From positions 124,001 to 188,000 of the forward strand of contig NZ_AP019810.1 of the NCBI RefSeq assembly GCF_013394305.1: a stretch of DNA of 64,000 nt, written 5' to 3'. Below are positions 46,827 through 55,108 of this stretch, piece by piece (position 1 is the stretch's first letter; each line of letters opens with the position of its first letter). The notes beneath the pieces were generated by a model. The model had not been told where the DNA came from. It made no database searches and saw only the letters and a program-made list of their open reading frames with translations. This DNA is from Enterococcus mundtii (GTDB lineage: Bacteria; Bacillota; Bacilli; Lactobacillales; Enterococcaceae). A program made the translations under genes and the position numbers.

Positions 46827-49003
46827 GCTTGATCCTCGTAAGGCGAAAGCATCGTCAGACTGATACGCCCTTTGTTCGTATCCACTTGTTCGATCCAAAC
46901 AGTGACGACATCACCAACGGAAACCACGTCAGTTGGATGTTTGACGAATTTATTGCTTAATTTAGAAATGTGGACTAAACCATCTTGTTTCACACCAATA
47001 TCGACGAATGCGCCAAAATCGATGACATTGCGAACTGTTCCTTTTAATTCCATGCCGGGTTTTAAATCTTCCATACTCAATACATCTGAACGTAAAAGTG
47101 GCGCAGGCATTTCATCTCGCATATCTCGTCCTGGTTGGGTCAACCCCTCAAGAATATCTTTTAATGTTTCTTCACCTACTTGCACTTGTTGTGCCAAGCG
47201 TTGTGGAGAAATCTGACTTAATTTTTCAATTGCTTCTTTCGTTCCTAAATCCTTTTCAGATAATTGGTTTGCCTGTAAGATCTCTTTTGCTACTGCATAA
47301 CTCTCTGGATGGATCGCGGTGTTGTCCAGTACATGTTTGCCACCAGGCACACGTAGGAAACCGATTGCTTGTTCATATGCTTTTGGCCCTAAACGTGGGA
47401 CCTTCTTCAATTGCGTTCGAGAAGCAAATGCACCATTTTCTTCACGATACGTTACGATGTTTTGAGCAGTCGTCTTATTTAGACCAGAAATATGTTGCAA
47501 CAACTGAGGACTCGCTGTATTGACATCGACCCCTACTTGGTTCACTGCCGTTTCAACAACAAAATCCAACTGTTCTGCTAATCTTTTTTGTGAAACATCA
47601 TGTTGATATTGTCCTACGCCAACAGCCTTCGGATCGATTTTCACTAGTTCAGCCAACGGGTCTTGTAATCTTCGAGCAATCGAAACTGCACTCCGTTCTT
47701 CGACTTGTAAATCAGGAAATTCTTTACGGGCAATATCACTTGCGGAATAGACAGAAGCTCCGGCTTCATTGACGATGGCATAAAACGCTTGATGTTTGGC
47801 TAACTTCAACTGTTCTGCCACAAATAACTCCGATTCACGGCTCGCCGTCCCATTACCGATTGCAACCATATCCACGTGGTACTGATCAATCAATTTCACA
47901 AATGCAGGACCTGCTTCGGCTCTTTTTGCTTGATTTGCCGGTTTATGCGGGTAAATCACTTCGATCGCTAAAACCTTACCAGTCGCATCCACCACTGCTA
48001 ATTTACAGCCGGTACGATAAGCTGGGTCAAAGCCTAAGACAACTTTCCCTTTTAAAGGTGGTTGTAATAACAAGTTACGCAGATTTTCACCAAATATAGC
48101 GATGGCTTGCTCGTCCGCTTTTTCGGTCAATTCATTACGGACCTCCCGCTCAATCGCAGGTTGGATGAATCGTTTGTAACTATCGTGAATCGCTAAACGA
48201 ACAGAATTAGCAGAAGACGAAGCTGTATCAGGAATCAATTGTTTCTCCAAATAAGTTAAAATCGCAGCTTCATCAACCGTAAGATTGACTTTCAACACTT
48301 CTTCTTTTTCTCCACGATTGGTTGCTAAGATGCGATGAGAAACAATTTTATGAATTGGTTCAGAAAACTCGTAATACATTTCATATACGCCTTTTTCATC
48401 ATTTTCTTTGTTCTTGACGGTACTTTCGTATAGCCCCTTATTGTACGTATATGAGCGGACCCATGTTCTGAATTTTGCATTGTCACTTACCTGCTCTGCA
48501 ATGATCTCATGGGCACCTTCTAAGGCTTCTTCAGGAGACGGAACTTCTTCAGTGACGTATTTAGTTGCTTCGGTCAAAACATCTTCAGATGAAAAGGTCA
48601 ATAACCAAGTTGCTAAAGGTTCTAACCCTTTTTCTTTCGCAATCGTCGCTTTCGTTCTTCGTTTTTGTTTGTATGGACGATACAAATCCTCTACTTGTTG
48701 CATCTTTACAGATTGTGTAATACTTTGTTGTAATTCTGGAGTCAATTTTCCTTGTTCATCAATCAAACGCAAGACTTCGGTTTTACGTTTTTCCAAATTT
48801 GCTAAATAAGCATAGCGCTCTTCAATTTCACGGATTTGTACTTCGTCCAAGCTTCCGGTCATTTCTTTACGGTAACGAGCAATAAAAGGCACCGTATTTC
48901 CTTCTGCTAATAGATTTAAAACAGTCGTCAACTGTTTTGCTTGATAATCTGCCAATTCTTTCTTTACAAGATCTAGAATCGTTGGATTTACTTTGTCTGT
49001 CAT
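46823..49003 (-). CDS. tex: Tex-family RNA-binding transcription accessory protein
   Basis: This 726-residue protein has the N-terminal helical Tex domain, a YqgF-like RNase H fold (VLGFDPAYRTGCKLAVVD), helix-hairpin-helix motifs (VGVDVNTASPQLLQHISGL) and a C-terminal S1 domain (GTVRNVIDFGAFVDIGVKQDGLVHIS). It binds nucleic acid and affects transcription or RNA turnover and toxin expression in some bacteria. It is translationally coupled to the SprT gene. Confidence 0.95.
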   Translation of the reverse strand: MTDKVNPTILDLVKKELADYQAKQLTTVLNLLAEGNTVPFIARYRKEMTGSLDEVQIREIEERYAYLANLEKRKTEVLRLIDEQGKLTPELQQSITQSVKMQQVEDLYRPYKQKRRTKATIAKEKGLEPLATWLLTFSSEDVLTEATKYVTEEVPSPEEALEGAHEIIAEQVSDNAKFRTWVRSYTYNKGLYESTVKNKENDEKGVYEMYYEFSEPIHKIVSHRILATNRGEKEEVLKVNLTVDEAAILTYLEKQLIPDTASSSANSVRLAIHDSYKRFIQPAIEREVRNELTEKADEQAIAIFGENLRNLLLQPPLKGKVVLGFDPAYRTGCKLAVVDATGKVLAIEVIYPHKPANQAKRAEAGPAFVKLIDQYHVDMVAIGNGTASRESELFVAEQLKLAKHQAFYAIVNEAGASVYSASDIARKEFPDLQVEERSAVSIARRLQDPLAELVKIDPKAVGVGQYQHDVSQKRLAEQLDFVVETAVNQVGVDVNTASPQLLQHISGLNKTTAQNIVTYREENGAFASRTQLKKVPRLGPKAYEQAIGFLRVPGGKHVLDNTAIHPESYAVAKEILQANQLSEKDLGTKEAIEKLSQISPQRLAQQVQVGEETLKDILEGLTQPGRDMRDEMPAPLLRSDVLSMEDLKPGMELKGTVRNVIDFGAFVDIGVKQDGLVHISKLSNKFVKHPTDVVSVGDVVTVWIEQVDTNKGRISLTMLSPYEDQA

Positions 49004-49132
49004 TAAATAGCCTCTTTTCTAAGTCGAAATCGATTCCTACTACGGTTTATTCATTAAAAAGCAAGAATCAAAAAATCATACTGATTTATTTTAGCATAGA
49101 TTCTGGTATTTCTAAATGTAACTAAACAGTGT

Positions 49133-49293
49133 CTAGAACAAAAATAAAATTCATTTTTGTTTTTAATTTGAAAATGTATAATCGGTTTTCCAAAATCTGA
49201 CCTTCAGGACTAAGCTAAAAAGCCCAAAAATTTGAAGAACAAATTTCGGGTTTCTCGGCTTATTTATCAGAACTATACACTTTTATCAAAAAC
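49133..49293 (-). repeat. Dispersed intergenic repeat, full copy with terminator-like hairpin
   Basis: The 115-base core (49179-49293) matches the 39362 and 39481 copies: CTGACCTTCAGGACTAAGCT, the AAATTTGAAGAACAAATTT hairpin within a GCCC/GGGT stem (49217-49253), CTTATTTATCAG and a CTTTTATCAAAAAC end. The extra hairpin module CAAAAATAAAATTCATTTTTG lies to its left (49138-49160). It is downstream of the phosphatase gene. Confidence 0.7.
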
Positions 49294-49302
49294 TTTTTCT
49301 GA

Positions 49303-50040
49303 TCAATCACGTGGTTGCCATGGTCCTTGATTGTTTTGATACTCGATATCTTGGATGATTCCAGTTGGTTCAAAAACGACACCATGCATCGATCCGCCAA
49401 AGACAGCCCCACCGTCGATCCCGATTTTCTGATTTTGTATCCACAAATCAGTTGTCTGCATATCTCCATGGAGTAATGGCGTGATCGTATGACCAAATAC
49501 GATCGTCTTATCAGTCCGATTCTTATGCTCATGAAAAGGCTCTCTGATCCATAAAAAATCTCCAGGGCTAGTATCACGCCAATCTTTTTTAGTTAGATCA
49601 ACACCCGCATGGACAAAAAGATAGTTTTCCCATTCATAATATATAGGCAAATTACATAAAAAATCGACCAATTCACGATATCTTGAACGAATCATCATGG
49701 CAATCTCAGTTGGTGAATATTCTTCTGCTGCACCTGGATGCAAAAGACTTTCCATTGTTTCTCTTCCACCGTTTCTTAAGTAAGACGGATACCAGTCTTC
49801 TGGTTCTTGGAGAAACTGTAAGAAGTACTCTTCATGATTGCCTCGTAAGTAGACCGCACCAGTTTCTTTCACTAACTTCATTCCTAGTAATAAGCAATCT
49901 TTTGTTTTTGGTCCACGATCATTCAAATCACCAATCAAGACTAATTGATGAATATGTGGATCATAATGTGTTAATAGCTTTTGAAAAAGATTATAACTTC
50001 CATGGACATCACCGATTGCATAGACAAATGGTTTATTCAT
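49303..50040 (-). CDS. Metallophosphoesterase, Ser/Thr protein phosphatase or diadenosine-tetraphosphatase type
   Basis: This 245-residue protein has the calcineurin-like metal motifs AIGDVHGS (8-15), LIGDLNDRG (about 35-43) and LRGNHEEY (about 65-72), later FVHAGV and FGHT. These match the PrpE/bis(5'-nucleosyl)-tetraphosphatase group. Which substrate it prefers cannot be told from sequence. A copy of the dispersed repeat follows its stop. Confidence 0.88.
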   Translation of the reverse strand: MNKPFVYAIGDVHGSYNLFQKLLTHYDPHIHQLVLIGDLNDRGPKTKDCLLLGMKLVKETGAVYLRGNHEEYFLQFLQEPEDWYPSYLRNGGRETMESLLHPGAAEEYSPTEIAMMIRSRYRELVDFLCNLPIYYEWENYLFVHAGVDLTKKDWRDTSPGDFLWIREPFHEHKNRTDKTIVFGHTITPLLHGDMQTTDLWIQNQKIGIDGGAVFGGSMHGVVFEPTGIIQDIEYQNNQGPWQPRD

Positions 50041-50140
50041 GACACCACCACCTTTTCATTTGATTATATCGCAATTTTATCCTCGTAGGTAGCAACAATT
50101 TCCGAATAGTTAAGAGAAAAATCTCCTGATTTCAGATGAA

Positions 50141-50185
50141 AATGAGAGCCACGAAAATTTGAAGAACAAATTTCATGACTCTCAT
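50141..50185 (-). terminator. Terminator of trhO sharing the repeat-family hairpin
   Basis: A stem of about 20 bp (50141-50161 with 50165-50185) contains AAATTTGAAGAACAAATTT, identical to the hairpin tip at 49225-49243. A U-rich tract follows on the minus strand, 45 bases past the trhO stop. Confidence 0.8.
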
Positions 50186-50231
50186 TTTATTTTATAAACA
50201 CTAACTACGTCAGCTTTGATTTTTAGAAAAA

Positions 50232-51170
50232 TTATACAAATGCTGCTAAATGAGCGTCGATTTCTTCCGCAGATAGATTTCTTTCTTTGACATAGCGATT
50301 ATGCGGATGTTTAGCACAGGCTACTGAACATGAGCCTAAATGTTTTTCTTCATTTTCCACTGAGGCTAACATTTGACGATTACACTCTGGATTTCCACAG
50401 TTGATGTAGCGTTCGCAAGGAGTACCATCAAACCAGTCTTTCCCAACGATCTGCTTATCTACGCGATTGATATCGACAGCGATACGCTCGTCAAAAACGT
50501 ACATTTTGCCATCCCATAGTTCTCCTTGGACTTCTGGATCTTTACCATAGGTCGCAATCCCCCCATGCAATTGACCGACATCTTTGAATCCTTCTCTCAC
50601 TAACCACCCAGAAAATTTCTCACAGCGAATCCCGCCCGTACAATAAGTCACGACCCGTTTTTCCATAAACTCTTCTTTATGGTCACGAATCCATTGTGGT
50701 AGTTCTCTAAAGCTACGGATATCAGGACGAACCGCTCCTCTAAAATGCCCGAGATCATATTCATAGTCATTTCGTGCATCGATCACAACCGTATCTTCAT
50801 CAAGAATCGCTTCTTTAAACTCTTTAGGCGACAAATAAGCGCCCGTCATTTCTTTTGGATCAATGTCATCTTCTAGTTTTAGTGAAACTAGTTCAGGACG
50901 CGCACGAACAAACATTTTTTTGAAGGCATGACCCTCGCTAGGATCAATTTTGAAAAATGTGTCAGCAAAACGTTCATCTGCCAACATCGCTTCCATGTAT
51001 GCCTCAGTTTCTGCGATCGTTCCAGAAACTGTCCCATTGATCCCCTCTTCTGCGACAAGGATACGTCCTTTTAAATTTAGTGATTGGCAAAAAGCAAGAT
51101 GCTCTTTCGCAAAAAGTTCAGGTTCTGTGATTGTTGTATATTTATAATATAGTAGTACTTGGTAATCCAT
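50232..51170 (-). CDS. trhO: tRNA uridine(34) hydroxylase TrhO (rhodanese domain)
   Basis: This 312-residue protein has an N-terminal ferredoxin-like domain ([16 protein letters not shown]), a rhodanese domain with the active-site cysteine in [15 protein letters not shown], and a C-terminal cysteine-rich segment ([17 protein letters not shown]). TrhO makes 5-hydroxyuridine at the wobble position of some tRNAs using O2. Formerly UPF0176. It has its own terminator. Confidence 0.92.
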   Translation of the reverse strand: MDYQVLLYYKYTTITEPELFAKEHLAFCQSLNLKGRILVAEEGINGTVSGTIAETEAYMEAMLADERFADTFFKIDPSEGHAFKKMFVRARPELVSLKLEDDIDPKEMTGAYLSPKEFKEAILDEDTVVIDARNDYEYDLGHFRGAVRPDIRSFRELPQWIRDHKEEFMEKRVVTYCTGGIRCEKFSGWLVREGFKDVGQLHGGIATYGKDPEVQGELWDGKMYVFDERIAVDINRVDKQIVGKDWFDGTPCERYINCGNPECNRQMLASVENEEKHLGSCSVACAKHPHNRYVKERNLSAEEIDAHLAAFV

Positions 51171-51308
51171 TTAGTTACTTCCTTCCATCAATTCATTCCA
51201 TAACAGTATAAAGAAGTATAAATGAAATGACGATATTTCTGCTTGTGTATTTTTGCGCAAGTGTAGTTTACATAATATGAATATCGTAATTTTATGTATT
51301 CAAAGACA

Positions 51309-51336
51309 CAAAAAAACCGACTAAAATTTCAGTCGG
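51309..51336 (-). terminator. Terminator of the VOC-family gene
   Basis: CCGACT (51317-51322) pairs with AGTCGG (51331-51336), followed on the minus strand by seven U. It is about 30 bases past the stop at 51365. Confidence 0.85.
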
Positions 51337-51364
51337 AGTTCTTGCTTCATTCTTACTAAGTAAG

Positions 51365-51736
51365 TTATTTTCCTGTCACAGCAAAGTAATTGCCATCGGG
51401 ATCTGCAAAATTGAATACATATTCTTCACCTAAATGGACTAAATCACCTAATGTCACTTCTAATTGTTGCATCTTTTTGTATAAACCAAAAATATCCTCA
51501 CTATAAAACATCAAAGAAGGTGCCCCACTAGCTGTACCTGGTGAATGCTGTTCGATAAATTCACGATCATATAAAACAAACGCAGTACCCGCATCTTTTG
51601 ATTGGGCAATCTCAATAATCAATGTACCATCCATTTCTTGACGATCCAACACAACAAAACCGATCTGCTGCCAGAAATTTGCATTTTTTTCAACATCATC
51701 TACGTATAACATGATTTTCATTTCATTTGTAAACAT
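51365..51736 (-). CDS. VOC/glyoxalase-fold protein
   Basis: This 123-residue protein has the paired beta-alpha-beta-beta-beta modules of the vicinal oxygen chelate superfamily (MKIMLYVDDVEKNANFWQQIGF at the start, FNFADPDGNYFAV at the end). No clear full set of metal ligands can be assigned. Members include glyoxalases, dioxygenases and resistance proteins; the substrate is unknown. GGAGG precedes the ATG. Confidence 0.82.
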   Translation of the reverse strand: MFTNEMKIMLYVDDVEKNANFWQQIGFVVLDRQEMDGTLIIEIAQSKDAGTAFVLYDREFIEQHSPGTASGAPSLMFYSEDIFGLYKKMQQLEVTLGDLVHLGEEYVFNFADPDGNYFAVTGK

Positions 51737-51873
51737 CTATTCATTCCTCCACTTTTTTCGTCCTAGCTAGTTTAGCATAGCTGGTACTGAAAATCTATGT
51801 TGGAGAGGTACGAATGAGAAAAGTGATTTATGTCATTCATTTTATAAGTAAACTCATCTTTTACTAGTCAAGT

Positions 51874-52101
51874 CTATGCTATATCATAGTCATCAGTTTT
51901 TTTATCTACTATATATTCTTCATTTAAACTTTTAACAATGTGTTTGATGTTAAATCCATAAATTATATCTGTGAACATATCACCTTCTGATACATCACAA
52001 TCACTACAAAAACATTCAATGGAATATAAGCCATCTGAAAGTAAAATATCAGCTTCTCCTGAGTCTTCATCTATTCAGTTTACTTTTTTTATATTAATCA
52101 T
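51874..52101 (-). pseudogene. Small immunity-like gene with an in-frame stop
   Basis: The frame from ATG 52101 reads MINIKKVN, then TGA (52075-52077), then IDEDSGEADILLSDGLYSIE and CFCSDCDVSEGD to a TAG at 51874, 75 codons in all. A tryptophan codon (TGG) one base away would restore a continuous protein. The content resembles small acidic immunity-type proteins, and the site is at the far end of the LXG immunity array. The C-terminus may also be shortened. Confidence 0.55.
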
Positions 52102-52175
52102 CTTGTATTATTTCCTGTGGTTTTAAAAGATACAATTTCATTAATTAAAACATTGATTTCAAAGTTCTTCTATTT

Positions 52176-52562
52176 TTATTTATCCGCCCTATATTTTTTT
52201 ATCCAGTCAAGAGTTTCTTCTTTATTTGTTATTAGAATAATAAAACTTTCTTCCGTAAATTTTACACGGGTGTCTTTTACACTAACACCATGATCCTCAC
52301 TTATCATATCTATTATCGTTACTTCTCCTTCAGAACTAGCTAATAAATATTGATTACCTTCTAAAAATATTCCCTCGTATTCGTCTCCTTCATACAACTC
52401 ATCTTTAAAATTACTATTTTTACTAGTATCATCAGAAACTACGAAATCTATTGTATCTTGTATGTTATTTTTATCAATTTCTGAAATTAAGAAGTCTTCA
52501 ATTTTAAATATTTGTTGTTTTCCATACAATTGTAAGACGTTTTCTATTTGTTTTTCCTTCAC
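52176..52562 (-). CDS. Hypothetical protein, possible immunity protein
   Basis: This 128-residue acidic protein is predicted to be soluble and alpha/beta, with no motif I recognise. The GTG at 52562 is preferred because GGAGG lies 8 bases upstream; a TTG five codons earlier is inside that site. Its location in an AT-rich array downstream of an LXG toxin, and its small acidic nature, suggest an immunity protein. The link is positional only. Confidence 0.6.
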   Translation of the reverse strand: MKEKQIENVLQLYGKQQIFKIEDFLISEIDKNNIQDTIDFVVSDDTSKNSNFKDELYEGDEYEGIFLEGNQYLLASSEGEVTIIDMISEDHGVSVKDTRVKFTEESFIILITNKEETLDWIKKYRADK

Positions 52563-52577
52563 TATATTTTCCTCCAA

Positions 52578-52703
52578 TTAACTGACAAGTAATAAAATAT
52601 CTGTATTTGATCTGGGATTAAAATATAAGTTTCAATCCTTTTCTTCATACGTTACTTGTCCGTTAATTCTTTCATTCTCAAATTTTAGATTTAGTTTTAT
52701 CAT
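52578..52703 (-). pseudogene. Short decayed reading frame in the immunity array
   Basis: ATG 52703 reads MIKLNLKFENERINGQVTYE, then EKD and a TGA (52632-52634), then NLYFNPRSNTDILLLVS to a stop at 52578. As in the neighbour at 51874, a TGG-to-TGA change would explain the break. Only 42 codons; it may be the remnant of a longer gene or chance. Confidence 0.35.
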
Positions 52704-52864
52704 TTTTTACCCTATTAAACTAGTTTTTCTATCTAAAATGTTTTTTTCATTTTATGATTTCTCCTCATAGACTATGGAGCAGGAGTTGAAAATGTATGTA
52801 TAGCCTAAAAATCATTGTTAAGATTCATTCACGTGTTGTATTTTCGATGTACAACTTAAAGTAT

Positions 52865-52916
52865 CAAGAACAAAAAATCATCCACATACCAGTGATGTGA
52901 TGATTTTTTGTTCTTG
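52865..52916 (-). terminator. Long hairpin, terminator of the gene ending at 52945
   Basis: The arms 52865-52886 and 52895-52916 pair over about 21 bp with one bulge. The U run lies inside the 3' arm on the minus strand. It is 29 bases past the stop. Confidence 0.8.
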
Positions 52917-52944
52917 AAATACCTTACTTGCTATTTTCTAAAGT

Positions 52945-53454
52945 TTATAATTTTAATTTCTCTACTAATTTTTTAAAATTACGAATGTTTTTATTTTGCA
53001 AAGAATTTAGTTTAATTATTTCTGATAAATAATACTCTGATTTCTCTAATACTTCTGTTCTGAAGTCAGAAAATAGCATTTTTTTATCTTTCCAGAATTG
53101 ATAATCCGGATTTGAAATTTTCTCTGTGCGAATCCACCCTCCTTGACCCACTTTAGTACCTAAAACCTTACTAATAGATAGGATTTCTTTATCTCTATAA
53201 ATTTCTATCCACGTATTAAAAGATTCAATATCATTAATCAAAACATAGTTTTCTGTTTTTAAAATCTCTAAGGCCCTTAAAAAACTGATAAACCAATCAT
53301 ATAGAGATACAGTAAAATCTTCTAGTTCTTCTTCCAAAATAATCCCGTAGTATTCATTATCAATTCTGACACTAAAATAGCCATACTCTCCGATAAGATT
53401 TTCTGTGTCAACATCTTTAACTATTATAAATTTTATTTCAAAAATTTTTTTCAC
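52945..53454 (-). CDS. Hypothetical protein, possible immunity protein
   Basis: This 169-residue protein has no signal peptide and no family I can name. It has an aromatic-rich centre (VSLYDWFISFLRALEIL) and a basic C-terminus. The start is a GTG at 53454 with a weak ribosome site. It lies in the AT-rich array after the LXG toxin and is followed by a strong terminator. An immunity role is inferred from position. Confidence 0.6.
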   Translation of the reverse strand: MKKIFEIKFIIVKDVDTENLIGEYGYFSVRIDNEYYGIILEEELEDFTVSLYDWFISFLRALEILKTENYVLINDIESFNTWIEIYRDKEILSISKVLGTKVGQGGWIRTEKISNPDYQFWKDKKMLFSDFRTEVLEKSEYYLSEIIKLNSLQNKNIRNFKKLVEKLKL

Positions 53455-53498
53455 CCTATTTCTTAAGTTTTTTAAATCATCTTAAAGAATATTGATAC

Positions 53499-53606
53499 TT
53501 AATATAATTCGCCTGCATAGCTTAATAACTTCAAGTTTTTTCTGGTTCGAATTCGCTGATTAGTTGTATCCATACTAGGCGGATAACTATTCATTCGTAC
53601 GTTCAC
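53499..53606 (-). CDS. Possible small ORF or gene remnant
   Basis: A GTG-started frame of 35 residues ends in QRIRTRKNLKLLSYAGELY. It lies in the gap between two array genes, without a good ribosome site. The basic, well-formed C-terminus suggests the tail of a once longer gene rather than random sequence. Confidence is low. Confidence 0.25.
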   Translation of the reverse strand: MNVRMNSYPPSMDTTNQRIRTRKNLKLLSYAGELY

Positions 53607-53664
53607 AAGTCAAGGCTATAAAGTATAATGAGCGCAAAGAATCAGCTAGTTCATCGGTTTCATT

Positions 53665-53994
53665 TTAAAAAATATATAATATATCTTGTTCTGAAATGAA
53701 AGAACTAGGGATGACTTCTTCTAAATTTTCTATTCTAGCGATCATGTATTCCTGCTTTTCTCCTTGAAGATTTGCTGTCGCCCATTTCTTCAATAAATCT
53801 AATTCTTCCATGACAACTTCTAATTTTGTATTATCAAATTCCGAGCCATCTTGTATATATTTGATGCCTAACTCTTCTATAGCTTTTTCCCAATACCTTT
53901 CATAAAATGATTGCGAGGATATATTTTCACTTAATATAACTTCAGAGTTTACTTCATAGATATCCCCATCATACTTAAATAATCCTACTGACAT
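53665..53994 (-). CDS. Hypothetical protein, possible immunity protein
   Basis: This 109-residue acidic protein is mostly helical after an N-terminal beta hairpin (LFKYDGDIYEVNSEVIL). GAGGA precedes the ATG. I recognise no family. It is one of four or five small genes after the SUKH immunity gene, an arrangement typical of polymorphic toxin loci that collect spare immunity genes. Confidence 0.6.
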   Translation of the reverse strand: MSVGLFKYDGDIYEVNSEVILSENISSQSFYERYWEKAIEELGIKYIQDGSEFDNTKLEVVMEELDLLKKWATANLQGEKQEYMIARIENLEEVIPSSFISEQDILYIF

Positions 53995-54086
53995 TAGTCC
54001 TCACTTCCACATATTTCATCAAATTCGCCAATAATATATCATTTTTATTTATTATGTTTTATTCGATAATCTAGTTCTGACAATGC

Positions 54087-54473
54087 TTATTCAACGTTTT
54101 CTTTTAATCTCGAGTTTCCTTTATACGATTCAATAATTTGTCTATATTTTACATTCCCAGAATTTCCAAGCAAGCTTAAGATATAACTCAAACATTCATC
54201 ATTAAAGTCATTTAAGTGATGAATAATTGGATTTAAGTCAATTGATTTTTCAAGATCTGGATCTTTCGACCCTTCTAATATTGCATCTAATATTAATTCC
54301 TTTATGTCATCATCATCCTGTAACGTAGCTTGGACAGCCAGATTATCGATAAATTTCTTAGCATTATTCTTTGACATATCACCATAATCTAAAATGTCTC
54401 TTATATAGCCCACCGCCTCCAACTTGTCATTCTTATTTTTCTGTTGATTTTTTAGAGTATCTAACCAATCCAT
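54087..54473 (-). CDS. Hypothetical helical (HEAT-like) protein, likely immunity protein
   Basis: This 128-residue protein is all-helical by pattern, with repeating helices from about 25 to 115 (IKELILDAILEGS, DECLSYILSLLGNSG) like short HEAT repeats. AAGGAAG precedes the ATG. It starts 14 bases after the stop of an orphan toxin-tail fragment, so the two look like a displaced toxin-tip plus cognate immunity cassette. Confidence 0.65.
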   Translation of the reverse strand: MDWLDTLKNQQKNKNDKLEAVGYIRDILDYGDMSKNNAKKFIDNLAVQATLQDDDDIKELILDAILEGSKDPDLEKSIDLNPIIHHLNDFNDECLSYILSLLGNSGNVKYRQIIESYKGNSRLKENVE

Positions 54474-54487
54474 TAAGATACTTCCTT

Positions 54488-54628
54488 CTATTTTTTTGGT
54501 GTCTCAATCGGAATATGGGTACTATTTATAAGATCTTCATTATAAAATTTACTAGTGGGTCTCGAAATTTCGGGAGGTTGAAAATTACCAGAAATTGGAT
54601 CTAAATTTTTTTTACCTTTATTTATTAA
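54488..54628 (-). pseudogene. Orphan polymorphic-toxin C-terminal fragment
   Basis: An open frame of 46 residues with no start codon of its own runs NLDPISGNFQPPEISRP, SKFYNEDLINSTHIPIETPKK and ends in TAG. The Pro-rich LDPISGNF stretch and the style resemble the end of a secreted nuclease-type toxin tip. It overlaps the last bases of the SUKH gene and immediately precedes the helical gene at 54087. It is probably a silent tip left by replacement of the LXG C-terminus. Confidence 0.5.
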
Positions 54629-55095
54629 TTAATTTCGTTTGCTACCATATCTAGAAGAAATTCTCCAAAATTATTGTATAATGCTTCATTTTTCTGTGAA
54701 CCTTCAGAGAAACCAGGGAAATATGAAGTTATTTTAGGTTCGCTATTTTCATTTAATTCTTGATAATTCAAGCAATACATTTCTCCCATTCCAGTGTTAT
54801 ACAGAATAACTAAGTGGGCTGGCATATTTACTAATTTCCGTTCATTCAAAGTTGCCCAAACGGCATCGGGGACGCCAGAATTTTCAAAATCCTCTTTAAA
54901 AACCCCATAAATTTCAATTGAACCAAACGTCAAAGCACCAAAAGACGATAAAAAACGTTTATAATCCTCTGGAAATCGTAAATTAAGTTCTACTTGGGCC
55001 TTGCGTATGATAACATCAGTAGCTCCACCAAAATCATCCGCTAAATCCTTATTTTCTTCAATTATTTTCTTCGCCTTATTGTAATCATTAACCAT
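54625..55095 (-). CDS. SMI1/KNR4 (SUKH) family immunity protein
   Basis: This 156-residue protein has the SUKH core: an N-terminal helix, then VELNLRFPEDYKRFLSSFGALTFGSIEIYGV and later DLDN-like and FGEFL segments near the C-terminus. SUKH proteins commonly neutralise nuclease toxins in polymorphic toxin loci. The ATG at 55095 is preferred since GGAG lies 8 bases upstream. It starts 13 bases after the LXG toxin stop and is the likely cognate immunity protein for the LHH nuclease. Confidence 0.88.
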   Translation of the reverse strand: MVNDYNKAKKIIEENKDLADDFGGATDVIIRKAQVELNLRFPEDYKRFLSSFGALTFGSIEIYGVFKEDFENSGVPDAVWATLNERKLVNMPAHLVILYNTGMGEMYCLNYQELNENSEPKITSYFPGFSEGSQKNEALYNNFGEFLLDMVANEIN

Positions 55096-55108
55096 TCCAT
55101 TGTCTCCT

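Noticed and set aside
52075-52077. Selenocysteine reading of the in-frame TGA
   Set aside because: No SECIS-like hairpin follows, and a tryptophan codon one base away explains it better.
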